Source of the DNA: an uncultured Clostridia bacterium
GTDB taxonomy: Bacteria; Bacillota; Clostridia; Christensenellales; Borkfalkiaceae
Assembly: GCA_947624445.1 (NCBI GenBank)
Contig: CANQKF010000005.1
Coordinates: 31,138-95,137, forward strand
Length of the DNA stretch: 64,000 nt
Direction: 5' to 3'
Below the pieces are notes generated by a model. That model was not told the origin of the DNA. It ran no database searches and was given only the letters and a program-made list of their open reading frames with translations. A program made the translations under genes and the position numbers. Below are positions 54,258-63,356 of this stretch, one piece after another. Each line of letters begins with the position of its first letter. The first letter of the stretch is position 1.

Positions 54258-55093
54258 AGCTGTCTCTCCGCCGCGTCGACGCAATTTTTGAGGAGCATGG
54301 CGACCGTCATCGGCCCCACGCCGCCCGGAACGGGCGTGATCCATGAGGTATGCGGCGCGACCTGCGCGAAATCGACGTCGCCGCAGAGCTTTCCCCCGAC
54401 GCGGTTGATGCCGACGTCCACGACGACCGCCCCCTCCTTCACCATGTCCGCGGTGACGAAATTCGGCGTTCCGACCGCCGAGACGAGCAGGTCGGCCTCC
54501 CTGCAAAGGGCCGCAAGGCCGCGCGTCTTGGAATGGCAGACCGTCACCGTCGCGTCCGCGTTGAGGAGCAGGAGCGCCATGGGGCGCCCGACGATGTTGC
54601 TTCTGCCGATGACGACGGCATGCTTGCCCGCGACCGGGATGCAGTTGCGCCGCAGGAGCTCCATCACGCCCTGCGGGGTGCAGGCGACCGTCGCGGGCCG
54701 CCCCGCGGCAAGCCGCCCGAAATTTTCCGCCGAGAAGCCGTCGACGTCCTTTTCCGCGGGGATACATTGCAGGATCCGCGCTTCGTCGAGCCCCGCGGGG
54801 AGCGGCAGCTGGACGAGGATCCCGCACACTTCGGGATCGGCGGCGAGCGCCTTGACGACGTCCTCCGCCATGCGCTGCGGCGTTCCTGCGGGCAAAAGAC
54901 GAAAAAGCGGCGCGATCCCCACCTCTTCGCACGCCCGCACTTTGTTGCGGATGTAGATCTCCGAAGCGGGATCGTCGCCGATGCGCACGACCGCCAGCCC
55001 GACCCTCTTTCCCCGCGCGGCGAGGCTTGCAACGCGCGCCTTGAGTTCGGCGCGGACTTCCGCCGCGCACAGTTTTCCGTCGAGCAGTTTCAT
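54254..55093 (-). CDS. folD: Bifunctional methylenetetrahydrofolate dehydrogenase/cyclohydrolase
   Basis: GILVQLPLPAGLDEARILQCIPAEKDVDGF; VIGRSNIVGRPMALLLL; ITPVPGGVGPMTVAMLL. Confidence 0.96.
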   Translation of the reverse strand: MKLLDGKLCAAEVRAELKARVASLAARGKRVGLAVVRIGDDPASEIYIRNKVRACEEVGIAPLFRLLPAGTPQRMAEDVVKALAADPEVCGILVQLPLPAGLDEARILQCIPAEKDVDGFSAENFGRLAAGRPATVACTPQGVMELLRRNCIPVAGKHAVVIGRSNIVGRPMALLLLNADATVTVCHSKTRGLAALCREADLLVSAVGTPNFVTADMVKEGAVVVDVGINRVGGKLCGDVDFAQVAPHTSWITPVPGGVGPMTVAMLLKNCVDAAERQL

Positions 55094-55479
55094 TGGTTGA
55101 TGATCCCTCCGAGCACGCCGTTGACGAAATCCGCGGAATTCTCGGTGGAATATTTGCCCGCGAGCCGCGCGGCTTCGCTCGCCGCGACAGCGGGCGGAAC
55201 GCCGAAATGGTCGATCTCCGCCACGGCGATCAACAGGGCGGTGCGGTCGGCGGGATAGATCCTGTAATCGGCATAGCGGATCACATGCGCGGAGATCTGC
55301 GCCATGAGCTCCTCCTGCTTTTCGAGGACGGTCGCGGCGAGTTTTTCCGCGTAGGCGGCGTCCTCTTCCCCGAGTTTTGCCGCGCGGTAGAGCGCGCTGC
55401 GGGCACCCCTCGTGCAGTCGCCCCCCAAAAGGTGCGCAAAGACGATCTTATATGCCGCTTCTCTCGCTTCGCTTCTCAT
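55090..55479 (-). CDS. nusB: Transcription antitermination factor NusB
   Basis: Position folD-nusB-asp23; RTALLIAVAEIDHFGVPPAVAASEAARLAGKYSTENSADFVNGVLGGI. Confidence 0.93.
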   Translation of the reverse strand: MRSEAREAAYKIVFAHLLGGDCTRGARSALYRAAKLGEEDAAYAEKLAATVLEKQEELMAQISAHVIRYADYRIYPADRTALLIAVAEIDHFGVPPAVAASEAARLAGKYSTENSADFVNGVLGGIINQ

Positions 55480-55547
55480 AAGTGCTCCTTATGCAAGCGT
55501 CTCCCCTTTCCGCGGGCGCGGAAAAGGGAGCCGCCGTACTTCGATTC

Positions 55548-55928
55548 TCAATTTTCTTCGCCTGCGGGCCGCTCGGGCGCCTCGGGCGTTTCCGCCTCCG
55601 CCGCGGCAGACTCCGGGAAAATGACGCTCTGCACGTGCACGTCGATCTTGGCGATCTTGTATTTCGTCATGGATTCGACCATCTGCTTGATCGTCTGCTG
55701 GATGCGGTAGGCGAGCTCGGGAACGCTGTATCCGTACTGCGCGATGACGGAGATATCGACGAACACGCCTTCCTTTTCGAAGCTGATCTTGATGCCCTTG
55801 CTCTTGGAAGGAATGAGCCGGATGCCCTCCGTCTCCTGCAAACTCAGCGCGACGATACCGCTCACGATATCCGAATTGTAGGTGATCTTTCCCTTCTGTC
55901 CGTTGGGATTATACTTGATACTTGCCAT
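55548..55928 (-). CDS. Asp23/Gls24 family envelope stress protein
   Basis: IVSGIVALSLQETEGIRL, GVFVDISVIAQYGYSVPELAYRIQQTIKQMVESMT; SD AAAGGAG. Confidence 0.93.
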   Translation of the reverse strand: MASIKYNPNGQKGKITYNSDIVSGIVALSLQETEGIRLIPSKSKGIKISFEKEGVFVDISVIAQYGYSVPELAYRIQQTIKQMVESMTKYKIAKIDVHVQSVIFPESAAAEAETPEAPERPAGEEN

Positions 55929-55989
55929 CTCTGACTCCTTTGTAGACACTATTATAACACATCTTTTTGGATTTTACCAGCAATTTTCC

Positions 55990-56484
55990 TTAACTTTCCG
56001 CATAAACAGGCATAATTATGATATTTCCGTTGCGGATATTGTGCTCGACCTCGAGCGCATAGAACACTTTGGTCACGGTTTCGGCGGTGAGCTCATCGGA
56101 ATTGAGGAAGATGTTGATGTTGTCGCGTTCGCCGAAAACGACCGCCGCGTCCGTGAATCCGAGCGCCTTGATGATGGATTCCATCACGAGCTCATCCTCC
56201 ATGATCTCGACGAGTTCCTGCTTGCGGGCGACGGCTTCGGCGTACTCCGCGGAGTCGGTCGCCGTGGCGTAGGCGGAGATCACGCTGTCGAGCTGCACGA
56301 ATTCCTCGCTGCGCTTGGAACTGCGCTCGTCGCGGAAGGAGGTGAAGTAGTTTGCCTGCACGCTCGCGTTGCTGTTCAGGCTTTGCGTCGTGCGCGTCCC
56401 TGCGAGGACGAAGTTGAAGATTGCCGTCACCGCGAGCAGCAGGACGAGCGTGGACATCAGCGCGATTTTCTTTGTGTTTGACAT
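55990..56484 (-). CDS. spoIIIAH: Stage III sporulation protein AH
   Basis: Single TM N-term, last gene of spoIIIA operon, C-term GFTDAAVVFGERDNINIFLNSDELTAETVTKVFYAL. Confidence 0.88.
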   Translation of the reverse strand: MSNTKKIALMSTLVLLLAVTAIFNFVLAGTRTTQSLNSNASVQANYFTSFRDERSSKRSEEFVQLDSVISAYATATDSAEYAEAVARKQELVEIMEDELVMESIIKALGFTDAAVVFGERDNINIFLNSDELTAETVTKVFYALEVEHNIRNGNIIIMPVYAES

Positions 56485-56515
56485 GGTTCTATCTCCTTAC
56501 AATAAATTTTCGGAT

Positions 56516-56869
56516 TCAGGCGGCATAGATGCGGATCTCCCGCTCCTCGATGCCGAGCGCCCCCGCCGCGATCTCCGCGAGACGGATGCGCACGAGAAAT
56601 GTATCTTCGCCCTCGAAGATGACCACGGCGCCGACGGCGCGCCCCTCCTCTTCCGTGATCATGACCGAAGCGCTCTTCACGCCCTCGAGCTTTTCGAGGA
56701 GCGCCGAGAGCCGCTCTTCCCGCGCGGTCTCCTCATAGGAAGTCGCTTTTCGCGGCGCAAACACGCGGAAGGCGAGCAGGAGCAGCGCGAGCCCGAGCAG
56801 GAGCACGAGGACGATCTTCACGGTGCGCTGCCCGAAGAATTCTTTGCATTTCTGCATGGAAAACGTCAT
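56516..56869 (-). CDS. spoIIIAG: Stage III sporulation protein AG
   Basis: TM plus LSALLEKLEGVKSASVMITEEEGRAVGAVVIFEGEDT; operon position. Confidence 0.85.
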   Translation of the reverse strand: MTFSMQKCKEFFGQRTVKIVLVLLLGLALLLLAFRVFAPRKATSYEETAREERLSALLEKLEGVKSASVMITEEEGRAVGAVVIFEGEDTFLVRIRLAEIAAGALGIEEREIRIYAA

Positions 56870-57324
56870 ACGACCTCCACGGCGCAGCCCCAGCGGGCGC
56901 TCACGGCCTCCTCGATGCTTGTCAAAATATATATATGCTCGTCCTCCGCGATTATTCCGCCCAAGGCGAGTTCGATGCGGATTTTTTTGCGGACAAAGAG
57001 CGGATCCCGCGCCCGTTCGACGTCGACTTTTGCGGAGACATCGTAATTTTCCGCCAAAAATTCGCCGATTGCAGCTTCGTCGTGCGCCTCGAGCGCCGCG
57101 GCGCTCCGCTCGAAATAGGCGCCGTCGACCGCGATGTGCGCGCTGTTCCCGAGCGCGAGCGGCTTCCCCTGCACGAGCCCCGCGAGCGGGGCGATCATCA
57201 CGACGAGCACGAACAGCCGCAGCGCCCCCGCGATGAACTTGCCCATCTTCCCCGAGGGCAAAATGACCGTGATCACCGCCGAGATCAGCACCGCCCCCGC
57301 GACGCTCAGGATGTATGCCTTCAC
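56866..57324 (-). CDS. spoIIIAF: Stage III sporulation protein AF (GTG start)
   Basis: VKAYILSVAGAVLISAVITVILPSGKMGKFIAGALRLFVLVVMIAPL; GTGA overlap with spoIIIAE stop. Confidence 0.88.
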   Translation of the reverse strand: MKAYILSVAGAVLISAVITVILPSGKMGKFIAGALRLFVLVVMIAPLAGLVQGKPLALGNSAHIAVDGAYFERSAAALEAHDEAAIGEFLAENYDVSAKVDVERARDPLFVRKKIRIELALGGIIAEDEHIYILTSIEEAVSARWGCAVEVV

Positions 57325-58529
57325 AGCAGCGCCCCCGTGCTGCAAATGAGCAGCAGGATCGTGAGGAAATACAAAAAGGCGATGCAGAGGAGTGCGGCGA
57401 GGAAGTACCCGCTGTCCGCCGCGAGACGGGATAAAAACGCGGAGATCTTGCCGCCGACGGGCTCGGTCACCGCCGCGGCGAGGCGCAAAAACAGGCGGAA
57501 AGCGACAAAGAGCAGCAGAGGTTTCAGGACCGTTCCCGCGAGCAGGAAGATCGCAAAGCATCCGACGGCGTTTTTGATCATGAGGCTCCCCGCGACGACG
57601 AGCTCCACCCCGCCCGAGAGGAAGCCGCCCACGATCGGCACGCTGCCCGCGATGACGTATTTGACCGCGCGGAGGGAGAGACCGTCGTACTGCGCCGAAG
57701 CGATCCCCTGCACCGTGAGAAAGAGCCCGAAGAGCCCGAGCGTCAGCCCGACGAGCCACTTCGAAATGCTCTTGAAAAACTCGCCGAGCCGCTCGGTGCG
57801 CACGCTCTCGGAGAGATTTCCGACGAACGCGAGCACGATGACGACGACGGCAACGGGCAAAACGACGTCCATGAAGAGCTGCAGGATCGCCCCGCTCATG
57901 AACGCCACGGCGGGGCGGAAGATCCCCACCGAGACGGTCCCCCCGCTCGCCGCCATCAGCGTCATGAGGATCGGAAACACGATCTCCATCTGCTTTTGCA
58001 TCGCGGCGACGGCGGAAAAGCCCGATTTCAGCACGCCGATGAGCGTCGCGAGCACCACGGCGCCCACGGAAATATAACTCACCAGATGTATTATGTCAGA
58101 CGTAGTACTCTGCAAAAAGCCGTTTTTGACCGAATTCAGGATCCCGAGCAGCAGGGCGACCGCGAGAATGACGGCAAAGGCGGGCAACATCGTCTGCCCC
58201 TCTTCCCACACGAACGCGAGCGCGGCCTCGAAGAGATTGCCGTAGTCGAGCTTTAAGTCCCCCGAGACGAGCGCCCGCAGTTTCTCCTTGACCGAGCCGC
58301 GGAACTCGGTGAGCGAATCGAGATAGCGCTGCAATTCCTCGGTATCGAGCGCCGAGAGCAGGTCGTCGAGGGTCGCGTCGAGCACCGCCTGCGCCTCTGC
58401 CGCGTCCTTCGCTTCTTCCTGCGCCGCCGCGGAACCCGCCCGTCCGCCGCACAGGGCGAGCGCCAGCACGGCGGCGACGGCGAGCAAAACGCATATCATT
58501 TTTGGGTTGGTCCTACGCCGTTTCTTCAT
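57321..58529 (-). CDS. spoIIIAE: Stage III sporulation protein AE
   Basis: 402-aa multi-TM protein in operon order; FLTVQGIASAQYDGLSLRAVKYVIAGSVPIVGGFLSGG. Confidence 0.93.
   Translation of the reverse strand: MKKRRRTNPKMICVLLAVAAVLALALCGGRAGSAAAQEEAKDAAEAQAVLDATLDDLLSALDTEELQRYLDSLTEFRGSVKEKLRALVSGDLKLDYGNLFEAALAFVWEEGQTMLPAFAVILAVALLLGILNSVKNGFLQSTTSDIIHLVSYISVGAVVLATLIGVLKSGFSAVAAMQKQMEIVFPILMTLMAASGGTVSVGIFRPAVAFMSGAILQLFMDVVLPVAVVVIVLAFVGNLSESVRTERLGEFFKSISKWLVGLTLGLFGLFLTVQGIASAQYDGLSLRAVKYVIAGSVPIVGGFLSGGVELVVAGSLMIKNAVGCFAIFLLAGTVLKPLLLFVAFRLFLRLAAAVTEPVGGKISAFLSRLAADSGYFLAALLCIAFLYFLTILLLICSTGALL
58088..58108. repeat. Dispersed palindromic element inside spoIIIAE (copy G)
   Basis: GTATTATGT-CAG-ACGTAGTAC; shares right flank ACTctGCAAA with copy F. 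Confidence 0.65.
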
Positions 58530-58921
58530 TGTATCAGTCCCAAAAGGTCGGAGATGAGCGCGAGCACCTGCTCGAAAATGGGGAGCGCGAGGATCAGAAT
58601 GATCACTTTCCCGCAGAAGGTGAGCTTGTCCGCGAGCGAATTTTGCCCGAAATCCGCGAGGATCCCGCTGCTGAACTCGACGAGATAGCCGATCCCCACC
58701 ATTTTCAGGAGGATCTTGAGGAAAATTTCATCGATGCCCGTTTTGGCCGCGATGTCCCCGAAGATCGAAATGCTGTCGCGGAAGAGATCGAACACGAAAA
58801 GCAAGAGGATGATGCCGCCCGCGATCGTCACGGCAAAGGCGATCTCCGGCTTGGTCTCCTTCAGCAGGATCGCGGCGACGGCGGTGACGAAGGCAATGCC
58901 GACCAGCTGCAAGACCGCCAC
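58526..58921 (-). CDS. spoIIIAD: Stage III sporulation protein AD
   Basis: Multi-TM 131 aa, operon order, FLKILLKMVGIGYLVEFSSGILADFGQNSLADKLTFCGKVIIL. Confidence 0.93.
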   Translation of the reverse strand: MAVLQLVGIAFVTAVAAILLKETKPEIAFAVTIAGGIILLLFVFDLFRDSISIFGDIAAKTGIDEIFLKILLKMVGIGYLVEFSSGILADFGQNSLADKLTFCGKVIILILALPIFEQVLALISDLLGLIQ

Positions 58922-58922
58922 T

Positions 58923-59120
58923 TCAGTAGACTCCGAAGATCTCGCGCACGACGTCGAAGAGGTCGCCGATCATGGTCACGGCGATGGTGAGCGCGATGAC
59001 GAGCCCGACGATGGAGACGACCGTCGCGACGTCGTCGCGGTCGGATTTTTTGAGGATCTGGCAGACGACGGTGACAATGATGCCGATCGCGGCAAGTTTG
59101 AAGATGATCGAGATATCCAT
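58923..59120 (-). CDS. spoIIIAC: Stage III sporulation protein AC
   Basis: 65 aa, two TM: MDISIIFKLAAIGIIVTVVCQILKKSDRDDVATVVSIVGLVI. Confidence 0.95.
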   Translation of the reverse strand: MDISIIFKLAAIGIIVTVVCQILKKSDRDDVATVVSIVGLVIALTIAVTMIGDLFDVVREIFGVY

Positions 59121-59584
59121 TAGATGATGAGAATGACGAAGGCGAGCCCCGCAAGCAGTCCGAGCTTGAGATAGAGCTCCCCGCGCGCCTTTGCCTCCTT
59201 CGCGCTTTCCGCCTTTTTTTCGGATAAATATTGCTTTTTCGCCGCAAAAAAGCCGCTCTGGGATCCGCTGTCGCCCGCGCCGAGCATGGAGAAATAGTTG
59301 ATGAACTCCTCTTTCTCCTCCTGCGCGAGCATGGCGGGCGGCTTGGGCGGCTCGTGGCGCAAAAGGGATTCCACCGCCTTCTGGAAGTCTCCCCCGTAGC
59401 GCTGTTTGCGGAGAAATTCGGGCAACGGCGCCCGCGCATAGGCAAGTTCGCTCAAAAACCGCTCGTTGAACGCCTCGAAATCTGCAAAGAACCGCTTGCG
59501 CATGCGGTATTTATCCGCCGCAAGATAGCCGATGAACACGCAGAAGGCGATGATCGCGCCCGCGAGCAAGAATTTAATCCACAC
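59120..59584 (-). CDS. spoIIIAB: Stage III sporulation protein AB
   Basis: Operon order; 154 aa with TM at both ends. Confidence 0.85.
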   Translation of the reverse strand: MWIKFLLAGAIIAFCVFIGYLAADKYRMRKRFFADFEAFNERFLSELAYARAPLPEFLRKQRYGGDFQKAVESLLRHEPPKPPAMLAQEEKEEFINYFSMLGAGDSGSQSGFFAAKKQYLSEKKAESAKEAKARGELYLKLGLLAGLAFVILII

Positions 59585-60410
59585 CTTCCCCCTCCCCGTC
59601 CACGATCTCGCCGACCCGCCCGAGCCCGTCGAGGATCACATAGCGCGCAAAGATCTTCGCGGGAACGTCCGCATAGCGGGCGAGGTGCGCGGACGCGAAC
59701 ACCTTGATATTTGCGCAGATCGCCCGCTCCGCCGCGGGATAATCGGCGGGCAGCAGTTCGTCCGTCGCGATGACGTCGGGGCGGAGCGCGCGGATCCCAG
59801 CGGTAAACGCCGTCAGCTTATCCGCAAAGCGGATGACGTCCGAAGTTTCCCCGAGGTCGCCCGCCGAGAGCTCGCCCCGCTCGTCGCTCACCAACAAATT
59901 CACATGCCGCCGCGCCGAGACAAGGCGGCAAAGATCGCGCAAAATGGTCGTTTTTCCCTCCCCGGGCGGCGCCAGGATGAGGACGGAACGCAGCTTGTCC
60001 GCGAGGCAGCGCGCATAGATCTCCTCGGCGCAACCGCGGATCTCGTGCGGCACGCGGATGCACAGCGAGGTCACGTCGCGGACGGCATGCACTTCCCCCC
60101 GTTCATAGACGAAATCCCCCGCAAGTCCGATGCGCGCCCCGCCCTGCGCCGTCACGAAGCCCTGTTTGAGCTGGTTTTCCGCCGCGTACACCGAATAGCC
60201 GCACGCGGCGCGCACGATCTCGCCGATCTCCGCAAGGGTCGGAAGCAGCGCTTCCCCCGCCGCGCAGAGCCCGTGCTCCCCGAGGAAGGAAAACTCCCCC
60301 GCATAGTTGACGGAGAGCGGTTTCCCCGCCCGAACGCGCAGTTCATAGAGCGCGTTCCGGTTGAGATAGTCGAGACAGCGGGCGATCCGTGCGGGCAGGA
60401 ATTCAAGCAC
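59574..60410 (-). CDS. spoIIIAA: Stage III sporulation protein AA (AAA ATPase); start uncertain (GTG 60410 chosen)
   Basis: ILAPPGEGKTTILRDLCRLVS, VSDERGELSA, GIRALRPDVIATDEL; upstream reading-frame extension crosses a terminator-like hairpin. Confidence 0.92.
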   Translation of the reverse strand: MLEFLPARIARCLDYLNRNALYELRVRAGKPLSVNYAGEFSFLGEHGLCAAGEALLPTLAEIGEIVRAACGYSVYAAENQLKQGFVTAQGGARIGLAGDFVYERGEVHAVRDVTSLCIRVPHEIRGCAEEIYARCLADKLRSVLILAPPGEGKTTILRDLCRLVSARRHVNLLVSDERGELSAGDLGETSDVIRFADKLTAFTAGIRALRPDVIATDELLPADYPAAERAICANIKVFASAHLARYADVPAKIFARYVILDGLGRVGEIVDGEGEGVD

Positions 60411-60443
60411 GCTATACGATATGACGCACGTCCGCAAAATATG

Positions 60444-60465
60444 AAAAAAACGGCTTCCGCCGCTT
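60444..60465 (-). terminator. Terminator-like hairpin (GH51 gene, minus strand)
   Basis: Minus strand CGGC-GGAA-GCCG-TTTTTTT. Confidence 0.55.
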
Positions 60466-60582
60466 TTGCACATCGCATTTCTTTTGTTTTCCACAGGATC
60501 CGCCCCTGCGCAGTGGAAAAAGCGGACCGGCAATCGCCGATCCGCCTCCCCCCTTTGCGGTCCGATCGCGCTTTTTGCGCGG

Positions 60583-63186
60583 TCAGGAGATCACAAACAC
60601 GTTGACGCTGTTCTTCTTGACGGTGGCGCGGAGCTCCCCGCCTTCGAGCGCGATCTCGGAGACCGTCGGCTCGATGTGCACCGTCTTGCCCGCCTTGATG
60701 CCGATCTCGTTGATGACGGTGACGTCCTCATGCCAGAGCGTCGTCACGGTCGCCTTGGTCCGCTTGCCGAAATTCTTGAGCTCGGCGCAGAGCGTCTCGT
60801 CGTTCTCCGAAATATTGACGACTTTGAGGTAGATCTTGCCGTCGTCGCCGACCGTCGCGCTTTGGAACACGCGCTCGTTGACCTTCCAGATGTTCTTGAA
60901 GAGCACCTCGTGCCATGCGCCGTCCTTAAAGATGGACGCCGTGAAGGTCTTGCGGGTATATTCGAGGCGGAGCGTGTTCCCCTCGGGAGAATAGCCGAGG
61001 AACTTATCCTTCCCCATCATCTCGCACACGGTGCGCATGAAATCCACGCGCTTATCGAAGGAGACGTCGTATCCCTTGTGGTTCTTGCCGTATTGGCAGC
61101 AGATCGAGAAGCCCGCGCTGTCCATGGTGCCCGTGTCGCGCACGTCCTTCACGCCGACCCCCGCGATAAAGCTCTGCTCGCCCGCGAGACGGCGGAACTT
61201 GATCTCCACATTGCAATCGGAAAATTCCATTGCGTCGAAGTAGTAGCCGTTGAAGGCGTCGCTCTCCTCGATGACCAGCTCGTTGCCCTCGAGGTGCCCG
61301 CCGCGGCAGTTGGGGCAGACCTTCCAATCGCCCAACCCCTCCGCGAAGTCGTGATCGTAGAGGACCTTGCCCGTCGCGCGGTCGTAGACGGTGACGCGGG
61401 AGACCGCGCTCGCCGTCCTGTGGCCGCCGATGAGCAGCCCGCCCGCATTCTCGTCGCTGATCGGCGCGACGTCCGTCAGCGTGTAGCTGCCCGTGTTCCC
61501 CGCGAACATCTGCTGCACATAGTAGTTGGGCGTGAGCATGACGTCGCGCGCGTTGAACCAGATCATGTTGGGCGTCCAGCGGTAGTTGTAGGTCGAGGCG
61601 AAGAGCGGCGCATAGCAGGTCATCTTCACGACGTCGGAATTGCGCTCGCACCCCGTGAGGAACGCCGCCTCGGCGAGCGCGGAGCGCAGATTGTTGTCCC
61701 CGTTGAGCCGCCCTCTGCCGTCGGACATCGTGTGCATGGCGTATTCGCCCATGAACACTTTCGCGCCCTCTCTGTCGTAGCAGTCGTAGCGCTTGGTGTT
61801 GTCGATGAACCACTGGTAGGAGTTATACACATGCTCGTCGACGATCATATCCCGATATTTTTCGTTGATGATCTTCCAGCTCTCGTTGGAATCTTCGGGG
61901 CGGATATCCACGCCGCACGTCGTGACGACGGTGATCCCGAACAGCTGCAAAAGGTCGGTCATGCGGCCCTTATAGATGTATTGCCGCACGCCGAGCAGAC
62001 AGGCGGCGAAATTATCGAAGTATTCGTAGCCCCAATTCTCGTTCCCGATCCCGATATAGTGGAGATCGAAGGGCGCGGGGTGGCCCATATCCGTGCGGAC
62101 TTTCGCCCAATACGCCTCGTTTTTATCCGTGGAGGAGATATCGCCCTTGGCAAAGTAGATGAGATCCGCCACGTTGTCGATGACTTCCTCGCGGAATTGC
62201 CGCGTCCCGGGCACGATGCGCTGGTAGCCCGTCTTGCGCTGTTCCCCCATGCGGATCTGGCACAAAAGGCCGCAGTGCAGCACGGGCAGCGGCGTGGCGC
62301 CGATATCCTCGCAGAGCGCAAAGTATTCGTAGAAGCCGACGCCGTAGGACTGCATATACCGCCAGACGTTGGGGATCTGCTTCCGCTGTTCGAGCGGCCC
62401 CACGGTGTTTCTCCACTTATATTGGTAGTCGAATGCCACGTCGCCCTCGACGACGCACCCCCCGGGGAAGCGCATGAAGGAAGGATGGCAATCCTTCAGC
62501 GCCTGCACGAGCCGCGGCGAAAGTTTGCCGTATTTGTACTTCGCGGGGTCGCCCCAGACCGTCTTGGGAAGCAGGGAAACGTAGTCGATGCCGATCTCTC
62601 CGTTGCCCTCGAGGTTGATGCACAGCCGCCCCATGAAGTCCTTCTCGGCGACGACGGAGGTCGTGACCTTGATCCAATCGCCGTCGCTGTTCGCGGGAAC
62701 GGCGATCTCGCCGATCGTCGTGTGTCTGCCGTGCGCCCCGCGGAGGAACACTTTTACGCTCCCCGCAAAGCCGAGGCGCTTGATCCACATGGAGAAGTTG
62801 TAGGTCTCCCCCTTCTCCACGGGCATGCCGTAGATATCGTAGCCGCCGTTGGTGTAGAACCCGGGGTTCTCGAGATGATAGACCCCGCCGACGCTCAAAT
62901 ACAGATAGCTCGGGTTGTTTTCGTTCATTCCGCCGCGCTTCGAGATCTTTTTGGGCCCCGCGCCATAGATGTCCCAATAGAATCCGTTCGCCTTGCGCGC
63001 CTCGACGGAGCTCTCGCAGTTGTAGTCGTCATACGTAAAATACGCATGCTCGAAGGAATTGTTGATGACCATCTCCGCGTTCAGACCGCCGTCCGCGGCT
63101 TGGTTGATGTCCTCGAAAAAGAGACCGTAGAGATGCTTGGAGACATCTACGCCGCGCTTGGCGGCATCGAGTGTGTACCGTAACAT
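60583..63186 (-). CDS. Alpha-L-arabinofuranosidase-like glycoside hydrolase (GH51) with N-terminal carbohydrate-binding region
   Basis: MLRYTLDAAKRGVDVSKHLYGLFFEDINQAADGGLNAEMVINNSFE; RFPGGCVVEG; YIGIGNENWG; GEYAMHT. Confidence 0.9.
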   Translation of the reverse strand: MLRYTLDAAKRGVDVSKHLYGLFFEDINQAADGGLNAEMVINNSFEHAYFTYDDYNCESSVEARKANGFYWDIYGAGPKKISKRGGMNENNPSYLYLSVGGVYHLENPGFYTNGGYDIYGMPVEKGETYNFSMWIKRLGFAGSVKVFLRGAHGRHTTIGEIAVPANSDGDWIKVTTSVVAEKDFMGRLCINLEGNGEIGIDYVSLLPKTVWGDPAKYKYGKLSPRLVQALKDCHPSFMRFPGGCVVEGDVAFDYQYKWRNTVGPLEQRKQIPNVWRYMQSYGVGFYEYFALCEDIGATPLPVLHCGLLCQIRMGEQRKTGYQRIVPGTRQFREEVIDNVADLIYFAKGDISSTDKNEAYWAKVRTDMGHPAPFDLHYIGIGNENWGYEYFDNFAACLLGVRQYIYKGRMTDLLQLFGITVVTTCGVDIRPEDSNESWKIINEKYRDMIVDEHVYNSYQWFIDNTKRYDCYDREGAKVFMGEYAMHTMSDGRGRLNGDNNLRSALAEAAFLTGCERNSDVVKMTCYAPLFASTYNYRWTPNMIWFNARDVMLTPNYYVQQMFAGNTGSYTLTDVAPISDENAGGLLIGGHRTASAVSRVTVYDRATGKVLYDHDFAEGLGDWKVCPNCRGGHLEGNELVIEESDAFNGYYFDAMEFSDCNVEIKFRRLAGEQSFIAGVGVKDVRDTGTMDSAGFSICCQYGKNHKGYDVSFDKRVDFMRTVCEMMGKDKFLGYSPEGNTLRLEYTRKTFTASIFKDGAWHEVLFKNIWKVNERVFQSATVGDDGKIYLKVVNISENDETLCAELKNFGKRTKATVTTLWHEDVTVINEIGIKAGKTVHIEPTVSEIALEGGELRATVKKNSVNVFVIS

Positions 63187-63190
63187 AGTT
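63175..63190. repeat. Half palindromic element at the GH51 gene start codon (copy H)
   Basis: Minus strand AACTATGTTACGGTAC; shares ACTATGTTACG with copy C. Confidence 0.45.
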
Positions 63191-63356
63191 GCCTCATGTG
63201 CGAATCCTCGCACACCCCCTGTTTTGATCTACCCATATTATAACAAGTATTTCCGATTTGTCAACATTTTCGTGAAATATTTTACGTTGATCAGAAATAA
63301 TTTTTTCCCGCCCGATTCCGTGAAAAATCCGCACGGCGGAAGCATACTGTATTACG

